Shown: positions 43,781-52,789 of the stretch, in pieces | Numbering within the stretch: position 1 is the stretch's first letter | Layout: each line of letters starts with the position of its first letter | NCBI GenBank assembly: GCA_003695915.1 | Contig: RFGF01000099.1 | Coordinates: 1 to 64,000, forward strand | Direction of reading: 5' to 3' | Length of the DNA: 64,000 bases | From: Nitrospirota bacterium | GTDB lineage: Bacteria > Nitrospirota > Nitrospiria > Nitrospirales > UBA8639 | Notes under the pieces: model-generated | The model's database searches: none | What the model saw: the letters and a program-made list of their open reading frames with translations, nothing else | Told to the model about the DNA's origin: nothing | Translations under genes and position numbers: made by a program

Positions 43781-45028
43781 ATGGCGCACCTCGAAGACCA
43801 GCGCAGCACCGTCTATCACGTGGATCCGTCGCATCCCGAGACGGACACGCTTCCGACGCTCCGCACCGAAGAGTTGCTGCTGAACATGGGACCACAGCAC
43901 CCCAGCACGCACGGCGTGCTCAAGGTGATCCTCGAGCTGGAAGGCGAACGGATCGTGAAATCGACGCCGGTGATGGGCTTTCTCCATCGCGGTGTGGAAA
44001 AACTCGCGGAACACGGAACCTATCATCAGTTCATTCCTCATACCGACCGCTTGGACTACGTCTGCGCCATGTACAACAATTTTGCTTACTGCCGGGCGGT
44101 GGAAAAGCTGATGGGCATCACGGTGCCCGATCGGGCGGAATACCTGCGAACGATCGTGGCAGAAGTTCAACGCATTATCGGACACCTGTTCTGGCTGGGC
44201 ACCCAGGCGCTGGACATCGGGGCCATGACGGTCTTTTTCTATACGTTCCGTGATCGGGAAATCCTGCTGGATTGGTTCGACGAACTGTGCGGGGCACGGC
44301 TCACGACGAGCTGGTATCGCATCGGAGGCGTAGAGCGAGATTTCACGCCAGAATTGGAACAAAAAATTCGTAAATTTCTGGATTATTTTCCCCCGAAAAT
44401 CGACGAATACGTCGTCTTTTTGGAACGCAACCGGATCTGGCTGGCCCGCACGAAGGGCGTGGCGGTCATTTCTGCGGAAGATGCCCTAAGCTTCGGGCTG
44501 AGCGGACCCACGTTACGGGGCTCCGGCGTCGATTACGATTTACGCAAGTACGAGTCGTACGGCGCTTACCCGCGCTGCGAATTCAGCGTGCCGGTCGGAA
44601 AAAACGGCGATACCTATGATCGATACTGGATCCGGATCGAGGAGATGCGTGAAAGTATCAAGATTATCCGGCAATGCATGGATCAAATGGAGCCGGGGCC
44701 GATTATGGCGGATGTCCCAAGTGTCACCTTGCCGCCGAAAGAGCGGGTCTTTACGAATCTGGAATCCATGATTCAGCAATTTAAGCTCTTTTCCCAAGGC
44801 TTCGATGCCCCAGTGGGAGAAATTTATTGCGGGACGGAAGCCCATAAAGGCGAGCTGGGCTTCTATATCGTCAGCACGGGCGGAGGGCGCCCCTATCGAT
44901 TGAAGATTCGGGCGCCGTCGTTCATTCATATGGGAGCGTTTGATCATATGGCTCGGGGGTATATGATCGCCGACGCGATTACGATCTTCGGCACATATGA
45001 TATTGTTATGGGAGAATGCGATCGATAA
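43781..45028 (+). CDS. nuoD: NADH-quinone oxidoreductase subunit D
   Basis: 415 residues, AAGGAAT upstream. 'NMGPQHPSTHGVLKVILELE' near the start contains the quinone-pocket His; 'LHRGVEKLAEH', 'DRLDYVCAMYNN' and the closing 'FGTYDIVMGECDR' are typical. It forms the quinone-binding site with NuoB. It is 60 bases after nuoC. Confidence 0.97.
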   Translation: MAHLEDQRSTVYHVDPSHPETDTLPTLRTEELLLNMGPQHPSTHGVLKVILELEGERIVKSTPVMGFLHRGVEKLAEHGTYHQFIPHTDRLDYVCAMYNNFAYCRAVEKLMGITVPDRAEYLRTIVAEVQRIIGHLFWLGTQALDIGAMTVFFYTFRDREILLDWFDELCGARLTTSWYRIGGVERDFTPELEQKIRKFLDYFPPKIDEYVVFLERNRIWLARTKGVAVISAEDALSFGLSGPTLRGSGVDYDLRKYESYGAYPRCEFSVPVGKNGDTYDRYWIRIEEMRESIKIIRQCMDQMEPGPIMADVPSVTLPPKERVFTNLESMIQQFKLFSQGFDAPVGEIYCGTEAHKGELGFYIVSTGGGRPYRLKIRAPSFIHMGAFDHMARGYMIADAITIFGTYDIVMGECDR

Positions 45029-45081
45029 CCCGGGGCTGGCAATCGAGAGCACGGCCAGCATGCCGGATAAGGAGCAGATAA

Positions 45082-47781
45082 ATGGCGTTAAAACCAGTCA
45101 CCACTCCTGATGCGGAAGCCGCCACCATCGAGTTGACGTTGGACGGGAAGACTGTGACCGCCAAGGAAGGCGTGTCGCTTTACGACGTCATCGCTAGCAC
45201 AGGAAAAATCGTGCCAGCGATGTGCTACCACTATACCTTCGATCCCTTCGGGTCCTGTGGCATGTGTCTGGTTATGCAGGAAGGCAAAAAAGCACCGGTT
45301 CGATCCTGCACAGCAAAAGCCACTGCGGGGATGGTGATCCGCACCGAAGGCGAAGATTTGTTCTTGGCGAGAAAAAAAGCCGTTGAAAAACATCTGTCCG
45401 TCCATCCACTGGATTGTCCCGTGTGTGATGCGGACGGACATTGTGAATTACAGGACACCGCCTTTCAGCACGGCGTCACCAACCTGGCCAACGCCAAGCA
45501 AAAGAACATTCCTGAAGATACGCGAAGCCTGGTGTTGGACTTCAACATGAACCGATGTATCGCTTGCGGCGAATGCATCAATATTTGTAAAGACGTGCAG
45601 CGCATCGATGCCCTGCAATTCATCAAGAAAGGTGGGTTCACCCAAGTGGTCGCCAAAGGCGATCAACCCTTAGTGTGCGAATTCTGTGGCGATTGCCTGG
45701 CCGTGTGTCCGGTGGGAGCCATTACGAATAAGTTCTCGAAATATGCCTACAAACCATGGCAATTGCGCAAAACGACGACGACCTGCAATTACTGCGGCGA
45801 CGGCTGCCAGATGTATCTCGAAACCAAAGATACGGACGTCATCCGGGTGACCTCTCCGTTGTCCTGGAAAAACAAATGGGGCGATCGCGCGGATACGGTC
45901 AACGGTCATGGGGGACTGTGCGTGCGAGGGCGATTCGGATTTCAATTTATCGATAGCCCTGCCCGACTGACACAGCCGCTGGTTCGCACGGACACCGGCC
46001 TGATCGAAGCCCCATGGATCGATGCCATGGATCTCGCTGCCGGGCGCCTAGCCTATGTCAAAGCTCAATATGGAGCCCAAGCCATCGCCGGGCTGATCAC
46101 GGCCCGCTGCACCAACGAAGACCTGTATGTCTTTCAACGCTTCATGCGAGCCGTCATCGGAACGAATCATCTCGACAGCAGTGCCAGGTATGGGCACATG
46201 AACTTCGTCCGAGCCATGCATCGAGCACTGGGGATCGGCCGGATGATGAATACCTCTGCCGAAATTACGAAAGCCAACGCTATTTTGCTTGTGGGGTCCA
46301 ATATTACGGAAACGAATCCCGTCGCCAGCCTCCGTGTCAAAGCGGCGATCGGCACCTACAAAGCCCAAGTGATCGTCGTGGACGAAGCCCCCACCAACAT
46401 CGCCAAATTGGCTTCTCATCCCCTTTTGGTCAAACCTGGAACGGAAGGGCTGTTCGTTCAAGGCATGGTGAAATCCATTGTCGAACAGGATCTCATCGAC
46501 GAAGAAGCGGTCCACGCGCACCCGCAAGCTTTTGCCGCCTTACAAAAGGCGGTCGAAAAAATTTCCTTCACCGATATTTCGACCCAAACGGGCATTCCCG
46601 TGGATCAGATCCACGAAGTCGCCCGGATTTTTGCCGAAGCTCCTCGATCCGTCATCCTGTGCGGCGAAGGGCTGACGCGTCAACCAGGCGGTTATCACCA
46701 TATGTTGACGCTCTTTGATTTGGCGTGGGTGACAGGGAAATTGCGCCAGCCCGGCTGCGGGATCAATGCCTATATCGAAGAAGCGAACGAACAGGGCGCC
46801 GTCGACATGGGGGTGGCTCCCGAATTTCTTCCTGGACTTCTGCGTTTTGACGATCCGGCTGCACGGGAAAAATGGTCGCGCGTGTGGGGCGCAGACCTCC
46901 CTCCCAGCGGACAAGGCGCCCATCTGATGGACATCCTCGAACGGTGTCGGTCCGGCGAAATCAAAGCCCTGTACCTCGTAGGGGAAAATCCGCTGGCCAC
47001 ATTGCCGGCCTCCGCCAACGTCGAGGCCGCTTTGAGGAATCTGGAGGTGCTCATTTGTCAGGATCCGTTTTTAACCGACACCGGAAGAATGGCACATGTC
47101 GTCTTTCCTGCCGCCACATTCGCGGAAAAAGACGGGACCATGACCAATCAGGAAGGGAAGGTTCAATTCGTGCGGCCCGCGTTGGATCCACCAGGAGAAA
47201 GCGCACTCGATTGGCATATTATGGCTGGCCTGGCTGATGCGCTCGGGTCTCCGATGCCGTATGAAACCACTCAGGATATTCAGAACGAAATTCGACGGGA
47301 ATTGCCGACCTACTACAATTTGGGCCGTCCCAAAAAGGTCGAAGCACGTCCCGATGCGTATCTTGCCTCCCAGTATTGCGAGGAGGTCGACCAGCGTTAT
47401 ACGCCCGTGACGCTCCCGAGCGAAAACCGGCCATTCCGATTGCGTCTTATCCAGCTCTTGTATCATTCTGGAAAATTATCCACGCGAGCATCGGGGCTCA
47501 TGGCCATCTCTCCGAACACTAAGCGACTCCATCTCCACCGAGAGGACCTGGAACGATTGGGCATTCACCAGGGGGGGCGCGTGCGTTTAATCACCGATCA
47601 GGGAAGCGTGGATCTCGAGGTGGAAGAAGATCTCTCCGTGATGCCGGGCTCCTGCACGTTTCCCGAACATTTCACCGAGCCACCCCTCAAAGACCTCGTT
47701 TCTGTGCAACTCGATCCGATCACTGGGGTGCCGTATTTTAAATTGACCGGCGTCACGCTCGAGCCGATTGCCTCGACATGA
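45082..47781 (+). CDS. nuoG: NADH-quinone oxidoreductase subunit G
   Basis: 899 residues, AAGGAG upstream. N-terminal [2Fe-2S] Cys48, 59, 62, 76; His-ligated cluster His108, Cys112, 115, 121; then two full CxxCxxCxxxC motifs at Cys159-169 and Cys199-209; then an N7-like site Cys235, 238, 242 and 280. A molybdopterin-oxidoreductase-like domain fills the rest (about 285-890). Two complete ferredoxin motifs are more than the usual NuoG set and resemble formate dehydrogenase or [FeFe]-hydrogenase subunits. NuoE and NuoF, its normal electron donors, are not encoded here. nuoI follows directly, with no nuoH between. Confidence 0.93.
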   Translation: MALKPVTTPDAEAATIELTLDGKTVTAKEGVSLYDVIASTGKIVPAMCYHYTFDPFGSCGMCLVMQEGKKAPVRSCTAKATAGMVIRTEGEDLFLARKKAVEKHLSVHPLDCPVCDADGHCELQDTAFQHGVTNLANAKQKNIPEDTRSLVLDFNMNRCIACGECINICKDVQRIDALQFIKKGGFTQVVAKGDQPLVCEFCGDCLAVCPVGAITNKFSKYAYKPWQLRKTTTTCNYCGDGCQMYLETKDTDVIRVTSPLSWKNKWGDRADTVNGHGGLCVRGRFGFQFIDSPARLTQPLVRTDTGLIEAPWIDAMDLAAGRLAYVKAQYGAQAIAGLITARCTNEDLYVFQRFMRAVIGTNHLDSSARYGHMNFVRAMHRALGIGRMMNTSAEITKANAILLVGSNITETNPVASLRVKAAIGTYKAQVIVVDEAPTNIAKLASHPLLVKPGTEGLFVQGMVKSIVEQDLIDEEAVHAHPQAFAALQKAVEKISFTDISTQTGIPVDQIHEVARIFAEAPRSVILCGEGLTRQPGGYHHMLTLFDLAWVTGKLRQPGCGINAYIEEANEQGAVDMGVAPEFLPGLLRFDDPAAREKWSRVWGADLPPSGQGAHLMDILERCRSGEIKALYLVGENPLATLPASANVEAALRNLEVLICQDPFLTDTGRMAHVVFPAATFAEKDGTMTNQEGKVQFVRPALDPPGESALDWHIMAGLADALGSPMPYETTQDIQNEIRRELPTYYNLGRPKKVEARPDAYLASQYCEEVDQRYTPVTLPSENRPFRLRLIQLLYHSGKLSTRASGLMAISPNTKRLHLHREDLERLGIHQGGRVRLITDQGSVDLEVEEDLSVMPGSCTFPEHFTEPPLKDLVSVQLDPITGVPYFKLTGVTLEPIAST

Positions 47782-47794
47782 AGTGAGAAGAACC

Positions 47795-48367
47795 ATGCCA
47801 ACGACGTCCTCTCCAGCGAAAAAATTATTCGACACGGTTTTGTTCCGAGAAATTTGGGAGGCCATGAAAGTGACCTTCCGCCACATGTTTCATCGTCCCA
47901 TGACATTTGAGTATCCACGGGAAAAACGGACGATTCCCGATACCCATCGGGGAGCCTTGGCGTTGCTTCGCTACGACGACGGTCAAGAACGGTGCGTCGG
48001 ATGCGACCTCTGCGAGGCTGCATGCCCGTCGCATTGCATCAAGGTTATCAGCGAAGAAGACAAAACCCGACCGCTTCAACGCTATGCCAAGGAATTCTAT
48101 ATCGACATTACCAAGTGTGTCTTTTGCGGGTATTGCGTGGAAGCATGCCCTGTGAATGCCTTGGCCATGACCAAGCTCTACGAGTACTCGACCCCGGATA
48201 AACGCACGCTGCTTTTCGATAAAGCGCGGCTCTATGAAATTGGCGAACGGTATTTAGAGGATGGGAAACGCTATTTGTACGCACATAACCAAGAAAAAGA
48301 AGGCGAAGAGAGCCGCGCGTATCGCTATCAATTTCCTGTTCCCGTCCAAAAAACGCCGAACGCCTGA
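47795..48367 (+). CDS. nuoI: NADH-quinone oxidoreductase subunit I
   Basis: 190 residues from the ATG at 47795, 13 bases after nuoG; the open frame begins 27 bases earlier inside nuoG. Two ferredoxin motifs: Cys67, 70, 73, 77 and Cys108, 111, 114, 118, binding N6a and N6b. It passes electrons from the peripheral arm to NuoB. Normally nuoH precedes it; here it does not. Confidence 0.95.
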   Translation: MPTTSSPAKKLFDTVLFREIWEAMKVTFRHMFHRPMTFEYPREKRTIPDTHRGALALLRYDDGQERCVGCDLCEAACPSHCIKVISEEDKTRPLQRYAKEFYIDITKCVFCGYCVEACPVNALAMTKLYEYSTPDKRTLLFDKARLYEIGERYLEDGKRYLYAHNQEKEGEESRAYRYQFPVPVQKTPNA

Positions 48368-48377
48368 TTCAACCACC

Positions 48378-48899
48378 ATGGTATGGCTTTTGTTTGGTTA
48401 CTTCGCTGCGGTGAGCATTGTCGCCGGCGTGCTCACAGTAACCTTGCGCAATCCCGTGCATTGCGCACTCGCCTTGCTGACCGTTCTCCTGCATGTCGCT
48501 GGCCTGTTCGTGCTCCTGAATGCGGAATTTCTGTTCGCCGTCCAAATCATCGTCTATGCCGGAGCCATTCTCGTTCTGTATTTGTTTGTGCTCATGTTGC
48601 TCAACTTGAAATCTGAAGAACAGTATTTCCATCGCCATTACCTGTTTCTCGTCTTTGCCGGCATCGGCATCTTAGGCGAACTCCTGCTGCTGCTCTGGCA
48701 GTCGCCGTATCGGGGAGTTCGAGGAACGGCATCCCCGAAAGTCGTCCTGGAAACGGGTCCGAGCCATGCAGTCGGACTCACGATGTTTAGCGATTATTTG
48801 TTGTTATTTGAGATCGTGGGCGTATTTCTGCTTGGAGCCATTATCGGCGCCATTGTGTTGGCCAAAACACCCACAGCCGCCGACGTCAAAGCCGAGTAA
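48378..48899 (+). CDS. nuoJ: NADH-quinone oxidoreductase subunit J
   Basis: 173 residues from the ATG at 48378, ten bases after nuoI; the open frame overlaps nuoI. Five transmembrane helices, with the conserved 'EFLFAVQIIVYAGAILVLYL' of TM3, which holds the pi-bulge involved in proton transfer. Short C-terminus ending 'PTAADVKAE'. Confidence 0.94.
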   Translation: MVWLLFGYFAAVSIVAGVLTVTLRNPVHCALALLTVLLHVAGLFVLLNAEFLFAVQIIVYAGAILVLYLFVLMLLNLKSEEQYFHRHYLFLVFAGIGILGELLLLLWQSPYRGVRGTASPKVVLETGPSHAVGLTMFSDYLLLFEIVGVFLLGAIIGAIVLAKTPTAADVKAE

Positions 48900-48905
48900 T
48901 ATTCG

Positions 48906-49226
48906 ATGGATGCCCCAACATCCATGATTCCATTGGCCGCCTATGTCACGGTCAGCGCAATTTTGTTCATGACTGGATTGGTCGGCGTCCTCGTGCGACG
49001 CAACTTCATCATCGTGCTGATGTGCGTTGAGATCATGTTGAATGCCGCCAATATCAATTTAGTGGCGTTTTCGCATTATTTGGAATCCATGGCCGGTCAA
49101 TTAGCGGCGCTGTTTGTAATCGCCATCGCTGCCGGAGAAGCTGCGGTTGGACTGGCGATCATCATCGTCGTCTTCCGAACAAAAATTGCGACCAATGTGG
49201 ATCAGATCAACATTCTGAAGTGGTAA
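48906..49226 (+). CDS. nuoK: NADH-quinone oxidoreductase subunit K
   Basis: 106 residues, three transmembrane helices. 'RRNFIIVLMCVEIMLNAANI' holds the conserved Glu of TM2, and a second Glu lies in 'AAGEAAVGLAI' of TM3. Both are part of the central proton path. Six bases after nuoJ. Confidence 0.96.
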   Translation: MDAPTSMIPLAAYVTVSAILFMTGLVGVLVRRNFIIVLMCVEIMLNAANINLVAFSHYLESMAGQLAALFVIAIAAGEAAVGLAIIIVVFRTKIATNVDQINILKW

Positions 49227-49227
49227 C

Positions 49228-51225
49228 GTGTTCGAGCTGCTCGTTCTTCTGATTCCCCTGTTCCCGCTCCTCGCCGTCTTGGTCAATGGCCTGTTCGGGC
49301 ATCGCTATTCTCACGAGGTGGCCGCTCGACTGGCATATGGCTCCGTGTTCCTCTCGTTTCTTTGCGCGCTAGCCGTAGCGGCCGACGTCGTCGCCGACCC
49401 TCAGCCGCGCGAAGTTGTCGCGTATTCCTGGATTTTTGGCGGCGATCTGTCGATCGATCTTGCCTTCCTGATCGATCCTCTGACCACTGTCATGTTGCTA
49501 GTCGTCACGGGCGTGGGCTTCCTCATTCACGTGTACTCGGTAGGATACATGCACGGGGAAGAGGGATTCACACGGTTCTTTACCTATATGAATCTGTTCA
49601 TGGTCTCCATGTTGCTCTTGGTCATGGGCAACAATTATGCGGTGCTTTTCATCGGCTGGGAGGGGGTGGGACTGTGTTCGTATCTCTTGATCGGGTACTA
49701 CTACGATAAAGTGTCGGCAGCCAAAGCGGCGACCAAAGCCTTCGTCATGAATCGTATCGGCGATGCCGGATTTCTCTTGGCGATCTTTTTGATTTTTTCT
49801 CACTTCCGTACCTTGGATTACACCACGGTGCTAGCACAAGCTTCGGAGCTTTCCACCGGCATGGCCACGGCGATCGCGCTGTGTTTGCTGGTGGGCGCGG
49901 TCGGCAAATCGGCGCAATTGCCACTCTATACGTGGTTGCCGGATGCCATGGAGGGCCCAACGCCTGTCAGCGCATTGATTCACGCGGCGACCATGGTCAC
50001 GGCTGGCGTCTACATGGTCGTTCGCAATCATGCAATCTACGATCTCGCCCCGATAGCCATGACGGCCGTGGGCATTATCGGCGGGACAACGGCCCTCTTT
50101 GCTGCCACCATCGGCCTCGTGCAAAACGACATCAAACGGGTCTTAGCGTATTCCACGGTCAGCCAACTCGGGTACATGTTTCTCGCCTGTGGGGTCGGGG
50201 CCTATATCGCCGCGATTTTTCACTTAGTGACCCATGCGTTTTTCAAAGCGCTCTTGTTTTTGGCGGCCGGCTCGGTCATTCACGCGCTGGGTGGAGAACA
50301 AGATATTCGCAAAATGGGGGGGCTGCGCCAGAAAATTCCGATTACGTATGCCGTTTTTATGATCGGAACGATCGCCATTGCTGGCATTCCGCCGCTTGCG
50401 GGATTCTGGAGCAAAGACGAAATTCTCGCCCATGCCTTTGTGCAGCATCATTATGGGTTATACCTTCTGGGAGCGATCGGCGCTGTGCTGACCAGTTTTT
50501 ATATGTTTCGTCTGACCTTTTTGACGTTTTATGGACCATCCCGCGTCGATCCACATGTGGCACACCATATCCATGAATCACCGAAGGTGATGACCGTTCC
50601 CTTGATGATCCTGGCCGCGTTATCGATCGTAGGTGGTTTTCTTGGCGTCCCTCCTGAACACGGTCTCTTACACAGCTTTTTGCATCCGGTGGCTGCCTCG
50701 GCTGGTGGGGCAGCTCATGAATCCAGCACCGGCCTAGTGGTTGGCCTCGCGACCTTTGCGACCCTCACCGCGTTCGCGGGCCTCGGTTTGGCCTATTATC
50801 TATATGTGGTTCGTCCGCACATGGCGGACGAATGGGCGCGTCGGACCTCTGGACTCTATACGCTCCTCCTCAACAAATATTATGTCGATGAATTCTATGA
50901 CCGGATCGCGGTGGAGCCCTGCAAACGATTGGGGGACATGTGGGATTGGGCAGATCGTCATATCATCGATCGAGTCGTTCAAGGCATCAACCACATGACG
51001 GACAAAGGGGCGGCTGCGGCCACTTGGATCGAAAAACATATTATTTATGGCGGGTTGAACATCATCGGCTATGCCAACCATCTCGCGGCATGGTCCTGGC
51101 GGAAACTGCAAAGCGGTATGGTCCATCATTATGCGACCATCATCGTGATCGGCTTAGCGGTGCTTGTCCACTTGCTTCTGTTCTGGTTGACAGGAGCCAC
51201 GCCCGGTAGTTACGCCATGCGGTGA
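49228..51225 (+). CDS. nuoL: NADH-quinone oxidoreductase subunit L (extended)
   Basis: 665 residues, starting at a GTG one base after nuoK. Key pump residues are Glu145 ('GWEGVGLCSYLLIG'), Lys227 ('AVGKSAQLPLYTWLP') and His252 ('ALIHAATMVTAGVY'). The C-terminal lateral helix region ('NKYYVDEFYDRIAVEPCKRL' onward, about 545-640) is longer than in E. coli NuoL (613 residues in total) and contains an extra amphipathic stretch around 'YGGLNIIGYANHLAAWSW'. A longer lateral helix would be needed to span two NuoM subunits. Confidence 0.95.
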   Translation: MFELLVLLIPLFPLLAVLVNGLFGHRYSHEVAARLAYGSVFLSFLCALAVAADVVADPQPREVVAYSWIFGGDLSIDLAFLIDPLTTVMLLVVTGVGFLIHVYSVGYMHGEEGFTRFFTYMNLFMVSMLLLVMGNNYAVLFIGWEGVGLCSYLLIGYYYDKVSAAKAATKAFVMNRIGDAGFLLAIFLIFSHFRTLDYTTVLAQASELSTGMATAIALCLLVGAVGKSAQLPLYTWLPDAMEGPTPVSALIHAATMVTAGVYMVVRNHAIYDLAPIAMTAVGIIGGTTALFAATIGLVQNDIKRVLAYSTVSQLGYMFLACGVGAYIAAIFHLVTHAFFKALLFLAAGSVIHALGGEQDIRKMGGLRQKIPITYAVFMIGTIAIAGIPPLAGFWSKDEILAHAFVQHHYGLYLLGAIGAVLTSFYMFRLTFLTFYGPSRVDPHVAHHIHESPKVMTVPLMILAALSIVGGFLGVPPEHGLLHSFLHPVAASAGGAAHESSTGLVVGLATFATLTAFAGLGLAYYLYVVRPHMADEWARRTSGLYTLLLNKYYVDEFYDRIAVEPCKRLGDMWDWADRHIIDRVVQGINHMTDKGAAAATWIEKHIIYGGLNIIGYANHLAAWSWRKLQSGMVHHYATIIVIGLAVLVHLLLFWLTGATPGSYAMR

Positions 51226-51230
51226 CGACA

Positions 51231-52784
51231 ATGCTCGAAGAAATTGAATTCGGGTTCCCCCTGCTCACGTTTCTGATTTTTTTCCCGCTCGTTGGGGCAG
51301 CGGCCTTGTGGGCCGTGAAGGACGAAGCGTCTATCAAACAGGCGGCCTTAGCGATTGCGGGCATCGAGTTGGTCGCCGCCATCGTGGTGCTCTTGGGCTT
51401 CGTGCCCGGAACAGCAGCCATGCAGTTTGTCGAGCATGCCCGTTGGTTTCCTCAATTGGGAATCGGATATCACCTGGCCGTGGACGGCATCAGTGTGTTG
51501 TTCATGGGTCTCACAGCCTTCCTGACGGTGTTGTTGGTCTTGTATGCCTGGGATACGGTTCACCTGCGACCCAAAGCCTTTTACATGAGCGTGTTGGGGC
51601 TCGAAGCCACGGTCATGGGCATCTTCTTGTCCATCGATTTGATCCTCTTTTTCGTCTTTTGGGAATTGATGCTGATCCCGAGTTACTTCTTGATCAAGTT
51701 GTGGGGAACCGGGTCGGAACGAGAATACGCGGCCTTAAAATATGTCTTGTACACACTGTTGGGAAGCGTCTTCATGTTGGTAGGCTTCGCGCTGTTGAGC
51801 CTCAATTACCACGAGGTCAAGCAGGCGTATAGCTTCGATCTTCTCGAGCTCTTGTCGGTCCCGGTTCCTTTCGATCAACAAGTGTTGATCTTTTGGCTGA
51901 TCTTTTTAGGATTAGCCTTCAAGGCGCCAATTTTTCCTTTTCATTCGTGGTTGCCCGATGCACTGGTTCAAGGCCCGATTCCCATGTCCGTGATGCTGGC
52001 GGGCATCAAAATGGGCACCTATGGGTTTCTCCGGTTCAGCTTTCCCCTGCTCCCTGAAGCTTCGCGAAATCCTTCTATCGTCACAATAGTAATGATCTTG
52101 GGACTGGCCGCGATCATCTACGGAGCACTGATCGCCATCGTGCAAGCGGATTTCCGTCGACTCTTGGTCTTCAGCAGCATCAGCCATTTGGGTTTCGTGG
52201 TGATCGGCCTGTTTGCCTTGAATGTCCAAGGGATTCAGGGCAGCCTGATTCATATGATCAACCTGGGCTTTAGCACCGCAGGACTCTTTTTCTTCGCTGG
52301 CTTTTTGTACGAACGACTCGGCCACATCGACGTTCGACAATCCAGCGGGCTGGCCAAAAAACTTCCACTTCTGGCAACGCTCTTTCTGATCCTCGGGATG
52401 GCGTCCATTGGCTTGCCGGGGACGAATGGATTCATCGGTGAGTTTCTCATCCTCATGGGCGCATTTCAGGCCCATTGGATATACGGGGCTATCGCGGTGA
52501 CTGGCGTCATCTTTGCCTCCGCCTACTTTCTTTGGTATTACGAGCGTGCCATCTTTGGTCCTTTGAAAGCCGGGCTCCCGGCCGCGCTCAGAGACCTCAC
52601 ACCCCGTGAATGGGCGATTGGGATCTCGTTATCGGTGATGATTTTTTGGATTGGGATTTATCCCTCTCCCTTTTTGCGAATGATCAACGGGTCGGTCCAG
52701 GCAGTCGTGGAACGGCTTGATCGCGGGAGCCTGGCAACCCCTACGGTTGACCACCCGCTCATCTCACGCTGGGTACAGGATTGA
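51231..52784 (+). CDS. nuoM: NADH-quinone oxidoreductase subunit M, first copy (canonical)
   Basis: 517 residues from the ATG at 51231 (a GTG at 51222 overlapping the nuoL stop is the alternative). All pump residues are present: Glu145 ('FWELMLIPSYFLIKLWG'), Lys231 ('AFKAPIFPFHSWLP'), Lys260 ('LAGIKMGTYGFLRFS') and a Glu late in 'GTNGFIGEFLIL'. This is the ordinary NuoM. Confidence 0.95.
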   Translation: MLEEIEFGFPLLTFLIFFPLVGAAALWAVKDEASIKQAALAIAGIELVAAIVVLLGFVPGTAAMQFVEHARWFPQLGIGYHLAVDGISVLFMGLTAFLTVLLVLYAWDTVHLRPKAFYMSVLGLEATVMGIFLSIDLILFFVFWELMLIPSYFLIKLWGTGSEREYAALKYVLYTLLGSVFMLVGFALLSLNYHEVKQAYSFDLLELLSVPVPFDQQVLIFWLIFLGLAFKAPIFPFHSWLPDALVQGPIPMSVMLAGIKMGTYGFLRFSFPLLPEASRNPSIVTIVMILGLAAIIYGALIAIVQADFRRLLVFSSISHLGFVVIGLFALNVQGIQGSLIHMINLGFSTAGLFFFAGFLYERLGHIDVRQSSGLAKKLPLLATLFLILGMASIGLPGTNGFIGEFLILMGAFQAHWIYGAIAVTGVIFASAYFLWYYERAIFGPLKAGLPAALRDLTPREWAIGISLSVMIFWIGIYPSPFLRMINGSVQAVVERLDRGSLATPTVDHPLISRWVQD

Positions 52785-52789
52785 ATGCC

